Source: Saprospiraceae bacterium (GTDB taxonomy: Bacteria > Bacteroidota > Bacteroidia > Chitinophagales > Saprospiraceae). Taken from it: a DNA stretch of 64,000 nucleotides. Below are positions 1 to 8,378 of this stretch, piece by piece. The stretch is from positions 1-64,000 of the forward strand of contig JAIYAP010000002.1 of NCBI GenBank assembly GCA_027488935.1, in the 5' to 3' direction. The first letter of the stretch is position 1. Each line of letters begins with the position of its first letter. The notes under the pieces are model-generated. The model saw only the letters and a program-made list of their open reading frames with translations, searched no databases and was not told the origin of the DNA. The position numbers and the translations under genes are program-made.

Positions 1-157
1 GGTACGGAGGGGCACGGAGGTAAAAAGTTCCACGGAGTTACGCGGAGGTACGGAGGGGCACGGAGGTAAAAAGTTCCACAGAATTACGCGGAGGTACCGA
101 GGGGCACGAAGGAAAAAAGTTCCATGGAGGTACGTGGAGGTACGGAGGGGCACGGAG
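1..157 (+). repeat. 46-bp tandem repeat array (3.4 copies)
   Basis: Three consecutive 46-bp units begin at 1, 47 and 93, and a partial fourth begins at 139. Each starts GGTACGGAGGGGCACGGAGG and continues through AAAAAGTTCCACGGAGTTACG. Units 1 and 2 are almost identical and unit 3 has drifted. The array abuts the window start, so it may extend further left. The same words recur after the neighbouring GxxExxY gene and, inverted, at 251-289 and 921-956. There are no unique spacers, so it is not CRISPR. Confidence 0.9.
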
Positions 158-250
158 TTTTTTTTGATTTGTTATAACTTCTTGATTTCAAAGTATTAAA
201 AAGGAAGATGCTTGCCTAATACCGAAATGATCCCCCTTTCGAAAATGAAT

Positions 251-289
251 AACTCCATGTCCCTCCGTACCTCCGTGTAACTCCGTGAC
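251..289 (-). repeat. Inverted copy of the GGAGTTACGCGGAGG repeat
   Basis: This stretch reads as the reverse complement of the unit at 1-157 (CTCCGTACCTCCGTGTAACT on the plus strand) with a few mismatches. It faces the tandem array across about 95 bp, so the two could pair as a hairpin. It lies about 110 bp before the GxxExxY start codon. The stretch 158-250 between the two repeats shows no gene. Confidence 0.8.
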
Positions 290-401
290 CCTTTTGTACG
301 TGGCACCCTTTTTTCACCAAACCAACAATAAACTCCCGAATCAAACGTTAACGGTTTTTTTCACCATAATCTTCACAGCATTAATCCATAATCAAAACAC
401 T

Positions 402-776
402 ATGCAACACCACGAAATCACCCAATTAATCATTGGAAAAGCCATTGAAGTACACAAGGTATTGGGAAAAGGCTTGTTAGAATCCACTTACCGGGAATGC
501 CTTTTTTACAAGTTGAAAAATGCTGGCTTAATTGTAGAAAAAGAAAAGCCAATGCCCGTTATTTACAAAGAAGTTAGGTTAGACTACGGTTATCGAATTG
601 ATTTATTAGTAGAAAATACCATCGTAATTGAGTTAAAATCCGTAGATGAATTGCACGAATTGCATGTAGCGCAAACGCTTACCTATATGAAACTAGGCCA
701 ATTTAAAATCGGACTTTTGATTAATTTCAATGTTCAGGTGCTTAAGGATGGGTTGAAGCGGCTTGTGTTGTCGTAA
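402..776 (+). CDS. GxxExxY family protein
   Basis: The 124-residue protein carries the family signature G24-x-x-E27-x-x-Y30 within LGKGLLESTY, preceded by the usual IGKAIEVHKVLG helix. A PD-(D/E)XK-like core follows: D67 in YRIDLLV and E77-L78-K79 in IVIELKS. The family is small, widespread in Bacteroidota and other environmental bacteria, and has no established function; the fold suggests a nuclease relative. I chose the ATG at 402 because the family begins just before this helix. An upstream in-frame start near 285 would add 39 residues unlike the family, partly encoded by repeat DNA. The gene stands alone between repeat clusters, an arrangement often seen for this family, which may indicate mobility. 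Confidence 0.88.
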   Translation: MQHHEITQLIIGKAIEVHKVLGKGLLESTYRECLFYKLKNAGLIVEKEKPMPVIYKEVRLDYGYRIDLLVENTIVIELKSVDELHELHVAQTLTYMKLGQFKIGLLINFNVQVLKDGLKRLVLS

Positions 777-777
777 A

Positions 778-957
778 GGGGAGGTATGGAGAAAAAAGGG
801 TGCCACGGAGTTACGCGGAGGTATGGAGGGGCACGGAGAAAAAAGGGGTTTCACGGAGTTGATTGGAGGTACGAGGGGTTTCACGGAGTTGATTAGAGGT
901 ACGGAGTTACACGGAGAAAACTCTGTGCCCCTCCGTACCTCCGCGTAACTCCGTGGA
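778..957. repeat. Repeat cluster with 36-bp inverted repeat downstream of GxxExxY gene
   Basis: Degenerate forward copies of the same family run from 778 to about 917, with recurring words CACGGAGTT, GGAGGTA and CACGGAG. The segment 803-838 and the segment 921-956 are reverse complements at 34 of 36 positions, so the DNA or transcript could form a long hairpin. Together with 1-289 this brackets the GxxExxY gene with near-identical repeats on both sides. Short reading frames through this stretch are repeat-encoded and are not treated as genes. Confidence 0.85.
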
Positions 958-973
958 ACCCTTTCTACGTGGG

Positions 974-1046
<73 letters not shown>

Positions 1047-1099
1047 TTCATTCAAAAGCGGCCGCAAATATAGCGCAACCGTCGCCAAAATAGCAAATA

Positions 1100-3127
1100 T
1101 TACACGCCTTTTTTGTGGATGCGTACGGTAATGCCTTCCAGGGTTTTGCCCAAGGCATTGGTGCCGCCACAAATCGCGCCGTTGCGGGCAAGATTGAGCG
1201 CCTGCTGGCCTTTGAAACGTCCGGCGTATTCTACCTCGTAATTTGATGCAGCGCTGCCTTCCAAGTAAACGGAAAAACCCACAATGCGCTGACGGGCATT
1301 GCCCACGCCGATGTACCCACCGGGCTCGGAGTTTTCTAGAATGCCCAATTCAGGGATATTTACCCGGTATTTGAGCGCTAAACCAGCAATGGGGTTTTCC
1401 AATGCAAGGCGCAAGCCCAGTACTTTGCGGGCAGGTTGAAATCCGCCGGTGATGCTGTTTTGCGATAAAGGCAATTCACCCAACACGGTGAAACGTACGG
1501 AGCCTGTTATGTTCGGTATTTCTGGATGGGCTACGGGCAGGGCATTGCGTACGGCCAATCCGGCATCAATGCGGCCATAACCATATAAATTGCTGTGTCC
1601 GTTTTCGTTATAAGCGCCTGTTTCCGGGTCGATGCGTACACAGGAGCGCCGAATGAGGTCTTTTACTTCGGAGGAGCTTAAGTCGGGATTTACAGATAGC
1701 ATGAGTCCTACAACGCCCGCTAAACCCGGACAAGCGCCGGATGTGCCGCCAAAGGTATCGGTGTAGTCGCCGGTTTCGTATCCATCTTGCAACAAACGAT
1801 CGGTGGTACGCAAGCCGCTGCTGATTGGGGCGGGATGGTTTAAACCGGAGTGGCCAAAATCATTGCTTGGAAAACAAGCCCATACGGCCGGACCAAAGTC
1901 GCTGTACACCGAGCGTTTGCCCGTTTCGTTGCAGGCTGCCACGGCAATTACGCCCGGAAAAGAGGCATAACCATCATTCAGGATGTTTTCATTGCCATTG
2001 CCTGCCGCAAACAAAATCACACAACCTTTGCCCCCGCGGCCTTCATTGATGGCGTATTCTATGGCGAGGCGGGTATGATCGGGTAACATTTGTTCCTCTT
2101 GATGCACCGGATCCTTGTCGTCCCACCATGCACCGTCGCGGGGGCCCCAGGAGCAGGAAATCACGTCGGCACCGTGGTCGGCGGCCCACACAAAAGCATT
2201 GGCTTCGTTCATGCTGCCCAAGCCGCTGCGCAAGCGAATGGGCATTAAATTGGCTTCAGGGGCCGTGCCGGAAGCGCCGTTGGGCAATCCCGCCGCACAA
2301 GCCATGCCCGCGCAGGAGGTGCCGTGGTTTTCTTTTGGGTCTTTCGGCCGCGGATCGTCGCTGTTCTCCGTCGCATCGAACGGCGCTACAATGCGGCCTT
2401 CAAACTCGGGATGCGCCAAATCCAGGCCATCGTCGATAACGGCAATGGTAACGCCCTGGCCTTTAGATACTTGCCAGGCCTGTTCGATATTGACGTGCGC
2501 ATCGATGTGGGTGTTGTTAATTCGGGTAGGTGCCAGGTGCCATTGCAAAGGGTGAATGGCTTTAAATTGCCGCTCCTGAATCAATTCGGGGTGGCAATAA
2601 TCCACCTGCTTTTCGGCAAGCAGCTTTTCGGCAATTTCAAATACTTTCAATCCGGTGCCTTCTGCCGCTTCTACAAAATAGGCATTGGTGGCAAACGGCA
2701 ACTTGCGTTTGATGCTGAGGCCATATTCCGCTATGATCCGGGTACAAGCATCCGGGCCGAGTTTGTCTTTAAATTTTACAAAAAAATTCTCGGTATAAAG
2801 TGTCACCGCGCCGGTATCCGGATTTTGGAGCACCCGGCCCGCAAAACGAATGTCGTCTTCCTGCTTGAGCACTGCCCGCATGCTGTCCCGGCGGCTGAGT
2901 GCCATCGACAGGTTCTGTTGGGGTGGGGTCAGTAGTCGGCGCACCGAAACACCGGCTTCCGGAAAACCCAGTACTTCGGTGGATTGATTGATAAAGGATT
3001 GGCTTTCAGCACCGATCGATAGACTTTCCAGGTCTTGGTTGCCCACGGTGCGAATCACCACCATGTTTGGACTTTCTACCAATTGGAAGGATTTGCCGCG
3101 TTTGCCGCCAAATTTTACTTTATACAT
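1100..3127 (-). CDS. S8 family subtilisin-like serine peptidase
   Basis: This 675-residue protein has the full subtilase triad: D232 in IAVIDDGLD, H268 in NHGTSCAGM and S463 in GGTSGACP. The oxyanion asparagine N377 lies in FAAGNGN. The serine motif departs from the common GTSMAAP and is closer to kexin-type variants. Residues about 110-185 resemble a fervidolysin-type N-terminal prodomain. The C-terminal 120 residues form a beta-rich region resembling a proprotein-convertase P-like domain. There is no obvious signal peptide and no T9SS sorting domain, so the site of action is unclear. It follows the upstream gene by 12 bp on the same strand and is probably cotranscribed with the two genes at 3140-5246. 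Confidence 0.9.
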   Translation of the reverse strand: MYKVKFGGKRGKSFQLVESPNMVVIRTVGNQDLESLSIGAESQSFINQSTEVLGFPEAGVSVRRLLTPPQQNLSMALSRRDSMRAVLKQEDDIRFAGRVLQNPDTGAVTLYTENFFVKFKDKLGPDACTRIIAEYGLSIKRKLPFATNAYFVEAAEGTGLKVFEIAEKLLAEKQVDYCHPELIQERQFKAIHPLQWHLAPTRINNTHIDAHVNIEQAWQVSKGQGVTIAVIDDGLDLAHPEFEGRIVAPFDATENSDDPRPKDPKENHGTSCAGMACAAGLPNGASGTAPEANLMPIRLRSGLGSMNEANAFVWAADHGADVISCSWGPRDGAWWDDKDPVHQEEQMLPDHTRLAIEYAINEGRGGKGCVILFAAGNGNENILNDGYASFPGVIAVAACNETGKRSVYSDFGPAVWACFPSNDFGHSGLNHPAPISSGLRTTDRLLQDGYETGDYTDTFGGTSGACPGLAGVVGLMLSVNPDLSSSEVKDLIRRSCVRIDPETGAYNENGHSNLYGYGRIDAGLAVRNALPVAHPEIPNITGSVRFTVLGELPLSQNSITGGFQPARKVLGLRLALENPIAGLALKYRVNIPELGILENSEPGGYIGVGNARQRIVGFSVYLEGSAASNYEVEYAGRFKGQQALNLARNGAICGGTNALGKTLEGITVRIHKKGV

Positions 3128-3139
3128 GGTTGGGTCGGT

Positions 3140-4108
3140 TTATAATGGTTCTTCCTTCTGTAAATCAGCCCCGGAAATAACGGTCGTAACGAAGTCGTAA
3201 TTTGTATTTAACAAAAATCGGAAATCGTTCTTAACAGTCATCAAAAAGGGCAAATGTTCCAAATAATACCGTCCCACCAGACAGCCGATGCTATAATCGC
3301 CCACATACATGGGTAAGTTGTTGGTAGAGTGCTGGTTAATGCCAAACACGCCGACGTATACTTTGTCGCCGCTGCGCACATTATCGCGGTTTTTATCGCG
3401 GTACACTTTCACCGGACCGCTTTGTACCAGCGCCAGTTGCCGTTCTTTGTGCAGGCCTTGCCGCCAGCTTTTGTATTGTCCGAACCCAATGCGGGCGGTA
3501 CCGGAAGGATTGATGTTGTGGGGCGATGGAATACCCGGCTCGGTGGTGGCTTCGTGGTTGATGAGCACTTCGGGCCGACCACCGGGGGCAATGCGAATGA
3601 CCATGCGGCGGTCATTCCACAAGTTAATCGTATCCGGATTGAGGGTTCCATTGGCGTTGGCGCCTTCCACGTACACAATATTGCAGGCGTTGGGGCTGCG
3701 GGCAATCCAGTAGCCCTTTTTACGCATGTAGCGTAGGATTCTTTTGGCAAAACGGGTACCCAAATCATCGTCGGAGGCATATTCAAATTCGACGTGCAAA
3801 AAAGTATTTGGGTCGGCGGCGGCCAAAGTGTGGATGGCGGCCAAACTCAAGGCCCCTTCCTGGTCGTACGAAACACCAGCCAGGCGGCAAAACTCAAAAA
3901 TAGCATTGCGCGTATTTTGCCCAATGCTGCCATCGGCTTTGGCAATCGGGCCAAAATCGCGTGCTTCCGAGCCGCCAATGATGGGATCCAGGATACCCAG
4001 ATCGCACAAAATAGATTGTATGGTGACTACAGCGGGGTGGTACTTGGATTGTGCCAATTCGGCGGTGGTAACCCCTCTGCCGAGATTGAGAATTGCTTGA
4101 AGCGACAT
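3140..4108 (-). CDS. Peptidoglycan-binding-like protein with SIGCLVG motif
   Basis: The 322-residue product starts with a segment (about 1-95) built like a peptidoglycan-binding domain: VVTIQSILCDLGILD followed by DGSIGQNTRNAIFEF. The C-terminal half contains FGINQH, VGDYSIGCLVG and a later conserved-looking hydrophobic stretch. This His...Ser-x-Gly-Cys pattern recalls L,D-transpeptidase-like or related cysteine enzymes, but I cannot assign the family. No signal peptide is visible. I use the ATG at 4108; the longer frame opens with a TTG inside the hairpin at 4134-4185 and is less credible. The stop lies 12 bp before the subtilase gene. Confidence 0.7.
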   Translation of the reverse strand: MSLQAILNLGRGVTTAELAQSKYHPAVVTIQSILCDLGILDPIIGGSEARDFGPIAKADGSIGQNTRNAIFEFCRLAGVSYDQEGALSLAAIHTLAAADPNTFLHVEFEYASDDDLGTRFAKRILRYMRKKGYWIARSPNACNIVYVEGANANGTLNPDTINLWNDRRMVIRIAPGGRPEVLINHEATTEPGIPSPHNINPSGTARIGFGQYKSWRQGLHKERQLALVQSGPVKVYRDKNRDNVRSGDKVYVGVFGINQHSTNNLPMYVGDYSIGCLVGRYYLEHLPFLMTVKNDFRFLLNTNYDFVTTVISGADLQKEEPL

Positions 4109-4133
4109 GCTTTCTGTTTTTGGTAACGCTTTA

Positions 4134-4185
4134 ATACGCCATAACAATCCGTTTTTAAAGGTCAAAACCGATTGTTATGGCGTAT
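4134..4185. promoter_or_regulatory. Perfect 16-bp inverted repeat between two genes
   Basis: The left arm ATACGCCATAACAATC at 4134-4149 and the right arm at 4170-4185 are exact reverse complements around a 20-bp spacer. It lies in the 97-bp gap between the stop of the membrane-protein gene and the start of the peptidoglycan-binding-like gene. Neither side has a T-run, so a simple rho-independent terminator is unlikely. An operator, attenuator or processing hairpin are alternatives. Confidence 0.7.
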
Positions 4186-4205
4186 AAATGAATAGTTTAT
4201 GCTGG

Positions 4206-5246
4206 CTACCCGAATCCTTCCTGGTCTTTTTCGCTTTTATCGTCTTTGGCAGGGGCCTTTGCTTTTTCAAACATCAATGTTTCGGCAACTTGGTTATTGA
4301 CGGGTATGGTCGTCCCACCAGATGTATTTACAACCACCGTGGAGGAACCGGATCCGCCACCGCCAGCACCCGATTTGATGCTGATGAGTTTTTTCAAAAT
4401 TTCAAACCAAAATGGCGCGCCAAACGTAACTGCAATGCCCGATAACAACCAACCCAGCAGTTTTACCAGCCATTGGGTTGTAGTCAGGTTAAATTGGCTT
4501 TCGCTCCAACCCAAGCCCAGCGGAGAAGTAACGGACTCTTTGTAAGTCTTGGCCATTTCCGTAAATTGAGGCACTACCACATCCAATGCCTTTTCTTGAT
4601 TGGCATCAAAACTCGGTACCGAGTCATTGTGCTCAATAAATTTTGTCGCCAGGGTTACAAAATCTTCCCGAAGTACCGAATTGGTAGACAGGCTGGAATA
4701 AATCTGGATTGTATCGGTATTAAAAATGATCGCCATCGTAAAACCAACGCCAAACAACCACCATTTGGTAGAGCGTTTGTACCAGTCGGACGCGCGTTCC
4801 ATCACTTCATCAAACCAGTTTTCAACTTTATTTTTAAATTGCGTTAGGGTGCCATCCGTTTGGCGGTAGAGGTAAAGCAACAGTTCCTTTAGGTCACCAT
4901 CTGGCAAGGCATGGATTTTTTGCTCAAGTTCCCCACCACTATTTGATTCCAGTAAATCGATCAAAATAGCGCTAAACGTCGATTTATTGATCCATGCTGG
5001 CAACGAATAGGCCGTCATGGGCGTTTTTCGGCCGGTTGCGTAGGCTAATTGGCGAAAAAATGGATGTTCCAGAAATTTGGAAGTTTGATCGCCCAACATA
5101 TTTTTAAGGGTGCGCAACAAATGAAGTCCGCGCAGGGAAAGCAAGGCTGCCAAAATCTCCATGACCGTGGAGGCCAAAAGGCTGAACAACATCAGGACAA
5201 ATACAATACCGATGATGACAGAAAGAATGGTGATGAGTGTTTGCAT
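4206..5246 (-). CDS. Hypothetical two-to-three-helix membrane protein
   Basis: The 346-residue protein begins with a hydrophobic helix (about residues 5-38, ITILSVIIGIVFVLMLFSLL). A soluble helical region follows, then a second hydrophobic segment near KWWLFGVGFTMAIIF and a third near LVKLLGWLLSGIAVTFGAPFWF. The motif GAPFWFEILKKL, followed by a glycine-rich linker and a charged tail ending KDDKSEKDQEGFG, is reminiscent of an uncharacterised bacterial membrane family. I do not recognise a named domain. It is the first gene of a probable three-gene unit with the peptidoglycan-binding-like protein and the subtilase, so it may supply the membrane component. Confidence 0.75.
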   Translation of the reverse strand: MQTLITILSVIIGIVFVLMLFSLLASTVMEILAALLSLRGLHLLRTLKNMLGDQTSKFLEHPFFRQLAYATGRKTPMTAYSLPAWINKSTFSAILIDLLESNSGGELEQKIHALPDGDLKELLLYLYRQTDGTLTQFKNKVENWFDEVMERASDWYKRSTKWWLFGVGFTMAIIFNTDTIQIYSSLSTNSVLREDFVTLATKFIEHNDSVPSFDANQEKALDVVVPQFTEMAKTYKESVTSPLGLGWSESQFNLTTTQWLVKLLGWLLSGIAVTFGAPFWFEILKKLISIKSGAGGGGSGSSTVVVNTSGGTTIPVNNQVAETLMFEKAKAPAKDDKSEKDQEGFG

Positions 5247-5480
5247 CAGATAAAATCAAAACAGTGAACAATTTTGGTCTGTAAAGACAAGTATTATCTT
5301 TTAAACAAATGAATATTTTACATTAAATTTTCATTGCAAAAAGATTTGGTGCGCTATTTGCATAGCCCTGGAAACGGCTTTTTAGGGCCGAACACGCGAT
5401 AATTGCTGCAAAAATACGCGGAATTTTAATGTAACAAAACGGGCCATGTGTAAGCCACACGCCACGAACACAATAATTCC

Positions 5481-5488
5481 TACTTTTG
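5481..5488 (+). promoter_or_regulatory. Possible Bacteroidota -7 box (TACTTTTG)
   Basis: TACTTTTG matches the Bacteroidota sigma-A -7 consensus TAnnTTTG and lies 36 bp before the start codon of the UDP-xylose synthase gene. No clear TTTG box is seen at the -33 distance, so support is moderate. Confidence 0.4.
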
Positions 5489-5523
5489 CGCATGATTCAA
5501 TTTTAATATATCGAACAAACGTA

Positions 5524-6474
5524 ATGGCCACTCCACGCATTCTTATTGCCGGCGCCGCCGGATTCCTCGGTTCGCACCTTTGCGACCGGTTTATCGCCGA
5601 AGGGTACCATGTCATTGGCATGGACAACCTGCTCACAGGCGACCTGAATAACATCGAACACCTCTTCAAAGAAAAGAATTTCGAGTATTATCACCACGAT
5701 ATTACCAAATTCGTGCATGTACCGGGCCATCTTGACTACATTCTGCACTTTGCCAGTCCCGCCAGCCCGATTGATTACCTGTTGATGCCAATTCAAACGC
5801 TGAAAGTGGGTTCTTTGGGTACGCACAACCTGCTGGGCCTTGCCAAGGAGAAAAAAGCGCGCATTCTGGTAGCGTCAACTTCCGAGGTGTACGGCGACCC
5901 GCATGTACATCCGCAAACCGAAGAATACTGGGGAAATGTAAACCCGGTCGGTCCGCGTGGCGTGTATGACGAGGCAAAACGTTTTCTGGAAGCCATTACG
6001 ATGGCCTACCATACTTACCACCAGGTAGAAACCCGCATTATCCGTATTTTCAATACCTACGGTCCGCGTATGCGCGTGAACGATGGTCGGGTATTGCCGG
6101 CATTTTTCAGTCAAGCCATTCGCGGTGAAGGACTTACGGTGTTTGGCGATGGTTCACAAACGCGTTCTTTCTGCTATGTCGACGATTTGGTGGATGGCAT
6201 TTACCGCTTATTGTTGAGCGATTATCCCCAGCCGATGAACATTGGCAATCCATCTGAAATCACGGTGATGCAATTTGCGCATGAAGTTTTGGCCCTGGTC
6301 GACAATCCAAAAGCGTTTATTGATTACCGTCCTTTGCCCGTGGATGACCCGAAACAACGGCAGCCCGATATCACCAAGGCGCGTACCATCTTAGGTTGGG
6401 AACCAAAGTACAACCGCGAGGAAGGCATGAAATTGACGTATGAATATTTTAAAAAAGCCGTTCCGCGCAACTAA
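5524..6474 (+). CDS. UDP-glucuronate decarboxylase (UDP-xylose synthase) type SDR
   Basis: This 316-residue extended short-chain dehydrogenase has the NAD-binding motif G10-A-A-G13-F-L-G16. The active-site region is ASTSEVYG (S118-T119-S120), with catalytic pair Y148 and K152 in VYDEAKR. The segment [20 protein letters not shown] is characteristic of UDP-xylose synthases, which convert UDP-glucuronate to UDP-xylose. The ATG at 5524 places the Rossmann motif at the expected position; an upstream start at 5446 would add 26 unrelated residues. It is followed after 23 bp by rmlB and probably shares its transcript, supplying activated sugars for surface polysaccharide or glycoprotein synthesis. 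Confidence 0.92.
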   Translation: MATPRILIAGAAGFLGSHLCDRFIAEGYHVIGMDNLLTGDLNNIEHLFKEKNFEYYHHDITKFVHVPGHLDYILHFASPASPIDYLLMPIQTLKVGSLGTHNLLGLAKEKKARILVASTSEVYGDPHVHPQTEEYWGNVNPVGPRGVYDEAKRFLEAITMAYHTYHQVETRIIRIFNTYGPRMRVNDGRVLPAFFSQAIRGEGLTVFGDGSQTRSFCYVDDLVDGIYRLLLSDYPQPMNIGNPSEITVMQFAHEVLALVDNPKAFIDYRPLPVDDPKQRQPDITKARTILGWEPKYNREEGMKLTYEYFKKAVPRN

Positions 6475-6497
6475 TCAACGATAAAACATTCAAATTC

Positions 6498-7544
6498 ATG
6501 CCTCATTTACTCATTACAGGCGGCGCCGGATTCATTGGGTCGCACGTCGTTCGTTTGTTTGTGCAGCGTTATCCGCACTACAAAATTGTTAACTTAGATG
6601 CGCTGACGTATGCGGGCAACTTAGAAAACCTGCGCGACGTAGAAAAAGCGCCGAATTATATTTTTGAACGCGGCGATATCACCGATGCTGCCTGGATCAA
6701 CGATTTATTTGCACGCTACCAGTTTGATGGCGTGATTCATTTGGCTGCCGAAAGTCACGTAGACCGTTCGATCACCAACCCATTGGCCTTTGTGGAAACC
6801 AATGTGATGGGTACGGTGAATTTGTTAAACGCTGCTAAAATAGCGTGGGAGGGAAACATGGAAGGGAAACGTTTTTACCATGTTTCGACCGATGAAGTGT
6901 ACGGCTCTTTGGGCGAAGAAGGTTTTTTCACGGAAGAAACCGCGTATGATCCGCGTTCTCCGTACTCGGCATCCAAGGCCAGCAGCGACCATTTTGTGCG
7001 CGCCTGGTATCATACTTACCATTTACCGGTAGTCATTTCCAATTGCAGCAACAACTACGGCCCTTATCATTTCCCGGAAAAGCTGATTCCGTTGATTATC
7101 AGCAACATCAAACAAGGGAAAGCGCTGCCAGTGTATGGCGATGGCAAATACACCCGCGACTGGCTCTGGGTAAAAGACCATGCCGAAGCGATCGACACCA
7201 TTTATCATAAAGGGAAAGAAGGCGAAACTTACAATATCGGCGGCAACAATGAGTGGAAAAACATTGATTTGGTGGAAAATCTCTGCGATATCATGGATGA
7301 ACTGCTCGGGAATGCACCACTCACTTCACGCCAACTCATCACATTTGTAAAAGACCGGCCCGGACACGACCGCCGCTACGCCATTGATGCGTCCAAACTG
7401 CGCAATGAATTAGGTTGGGAACCATCCATTCGTGCGGAAGAAGGCTTCCGTTTGACGGCGGAATGGTATTTGGAGCATGAAGAATGGCTGAACCATGTGC
7501 GCTCGGGGGCTTATTTGCAGTATTACGCGGAGCAGTACGAGTAA
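6498..7544 (+). CDS. rmlB: dTDP-glucose 4,6-dehydratase
   Basis: The 348-residue protein matches RmlB/RfbB along its length. It has the NAD motif GGAGFIGS (residues 8-15), the catalytic triplet T131-D132-E133 in VSTDEVYGSLGEEGFF, and the Y156-S-A-S-K160 pair. The segment SNNYGPYHFPEKLIPLII is diagnostic, as is the dTDP-site stretch VYGDGKYTRDWLWVKDH. It converts dTDP-glucose to the 4-keto-6-deoxy intermediate used for rhamnose and other deoxysugars. The remaining rhamnose genes (rmlA, rmlC, rmlD) are not in this window. Its partner at 5524 is another nucleotide-sugar SDR. Confidence 0.96.
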   Translation: MPHLLITGGAGFIGSHVVRLFVQRYPHYKIVNLDALTYAGNLENLRDVEKAPNYIFERGDITDAAWINDLFARYQFDGVIHLAAESHVDRSITNPLAFVETNVMGTVNLLNAAKIAWEGNMEGKRFYHVSTDEVYGSLGEEGFFTEETAYDPRSPYSASKASSDHFVRAWYHTYHLPVVISNCSNNYGPYHFPEKLIPLIISNIKQGKALPVYGDGKYTRDWLWVKDHAEAIDTIYHKGKEGETYNIGGNNEWKNIDLVENLCDIMDELLGNAPLTSRQLITFVKDRPGHDRRYAIDASKLRNELGWEPSIRAEEGFRLTAEWYLEHEEWLNHVRSGAYLQYYAEQYE

Positions 7545-7550
7545 GGTTGC

Positions 7551-8063
7551 CTACCGATACACTTTTTTGCCTTTGTGTAACCAAATGCCCCAGGTACGGT
7601 CGAAGGCATGCACTTCCTTCGTGGATCCGGCAGCGTTGTACACGGGATGCCCTTGGTTGACCCATTCGAAAATGCCGCCATAGAGGTTGGAAACATTGGA
7701 ATAACCGGCGTCCCGGAGTTTTTCGGCTATTTTTTCGCTGCGGTAACCCACCGAGCAATAGACCACAATGCCTTGATTTTTAGGGACTTGCGCCAGTGTA
7801 TTAGGATCAAAATGGTCGTACCCGGAAAAAACAGCGTTTTGAATATGACTTACTGCGTACTCACGCGGCTCGCGGGCGTCTACAAACACCAGATTCGAGC
7901 TATCTTGTACAACTTGTTGTATAGTGCGTTCCGGTACCGAATGTTTGAGCAAACCGTTCAGCATGACCCGATAGGCCGCGCTTTTGACCTGGCCGAAACA
8001 GGCAATGGCAAACAGCAGTAATCCTGCCGATAAGACGCGTCGTTTTTTTAGTTGAAATTTCAT
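7551..8063 (-). CDS. Exported rhodanese-like domain protein
   Basis: The 170-residue protein starts with a signal peptide (KKRRVLSAGLLLFAIACFGQ). A single rhodanese domain follows, with VDAREPREYAVSHIQNA and the active-site loop C103-S-V-G-Y-R-S. The C-terminal part, with NLYGGIFEWVNQGHPVY, is typical of single-domain rhodaneses. The cysteine implies sulfurtransferase or persulfide-carrying chemistry in the periplasm; the substrate is unknown. I use the ATG at 8063 because it places the signal peptide at the N terminus; the longer frame to 8231 runs through the prs terminator. Its stop lies only 6 bp from the convergent rmlB stop. Confidence 0.85.
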   Translation of the reverse strand: MKFQLKKRRVLSAGLLLFAIACFGQVKSAAYRVMLNGLLKHSVPERTIQQVVQDSSNLVFVDAREPREYAVSHIQNAVFSGYDHFDPNTLAQVPKNQGIVVYCSVGYRSEKIAEKLRDAGYSNVSNLYGGIFEWVNQGHPVYNAAGSTKEVHAFDRTWGIWLHKGKKVYR

Positions 8064-8187
8064 CGCACAGCCCTTGGAGGTGGAAAGAAAACGCAAAGAT
8101 AAGATCTTCCGCACCCGGCGCAGCCCTAAAAAAGCTGCGCCAAGTGCCAAACCGAATATTTGCGAGGGCCGAAAAGAGCGGATGATC

Positions 8188-8223
8188 AAAAAAATCCTAC
8201 TGCTAAGAAGGGACAGCAGTAGG
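8188..8223 (-). terminator. Rho-independent terminator, probably of prs
   Basis: CCTACTGCT at 8196-8204 pairs with AGCAGTAGG at 8215-8223. On the minus strand the hairpin is followed by a run of seven T (A-run 8188-8194 on the plus strand). It sits about 155 bp past the prs stop and upstream of the rhodanese gene. The remainder of 8064-8378 shows no further gene. Confidence 0.8.
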
Positions 8224-8378
8224 AAAATCAAAACATACTATGAGAAAACTTGCCTCAAAGGTAGTATGGTTTGGGCGCCTATTGCAATGGCTATTTATGG
8301 AACGGCAGGAAAAACCGGGAAGCGGTATGATTGGCTTACCCCGGCTTTTCTTGCTATGGATTTAAGGTCCTCGTCAGC

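Noticed and set aside
1-157. Possible CRISPR array
   Set aside because: The 46-bp units are contiguous with no unique spacers and differ by point changes.
285-401. Longer N terminus of the GxxExxY protein
   Set aside because: The extra 39 residues are unlike the family and start in repeat DNA; the ATG at 402 fits.
763-948. Plus-strand frame through the repeat cluster
   Set aside because: The translation is repeat-encoded low-complexity sequence.
4109-4165. TTG start for the SIGCLVG protein
   Set aside because: It lies within the hairpin; the ATG at 4108 gives a normal N terminus.
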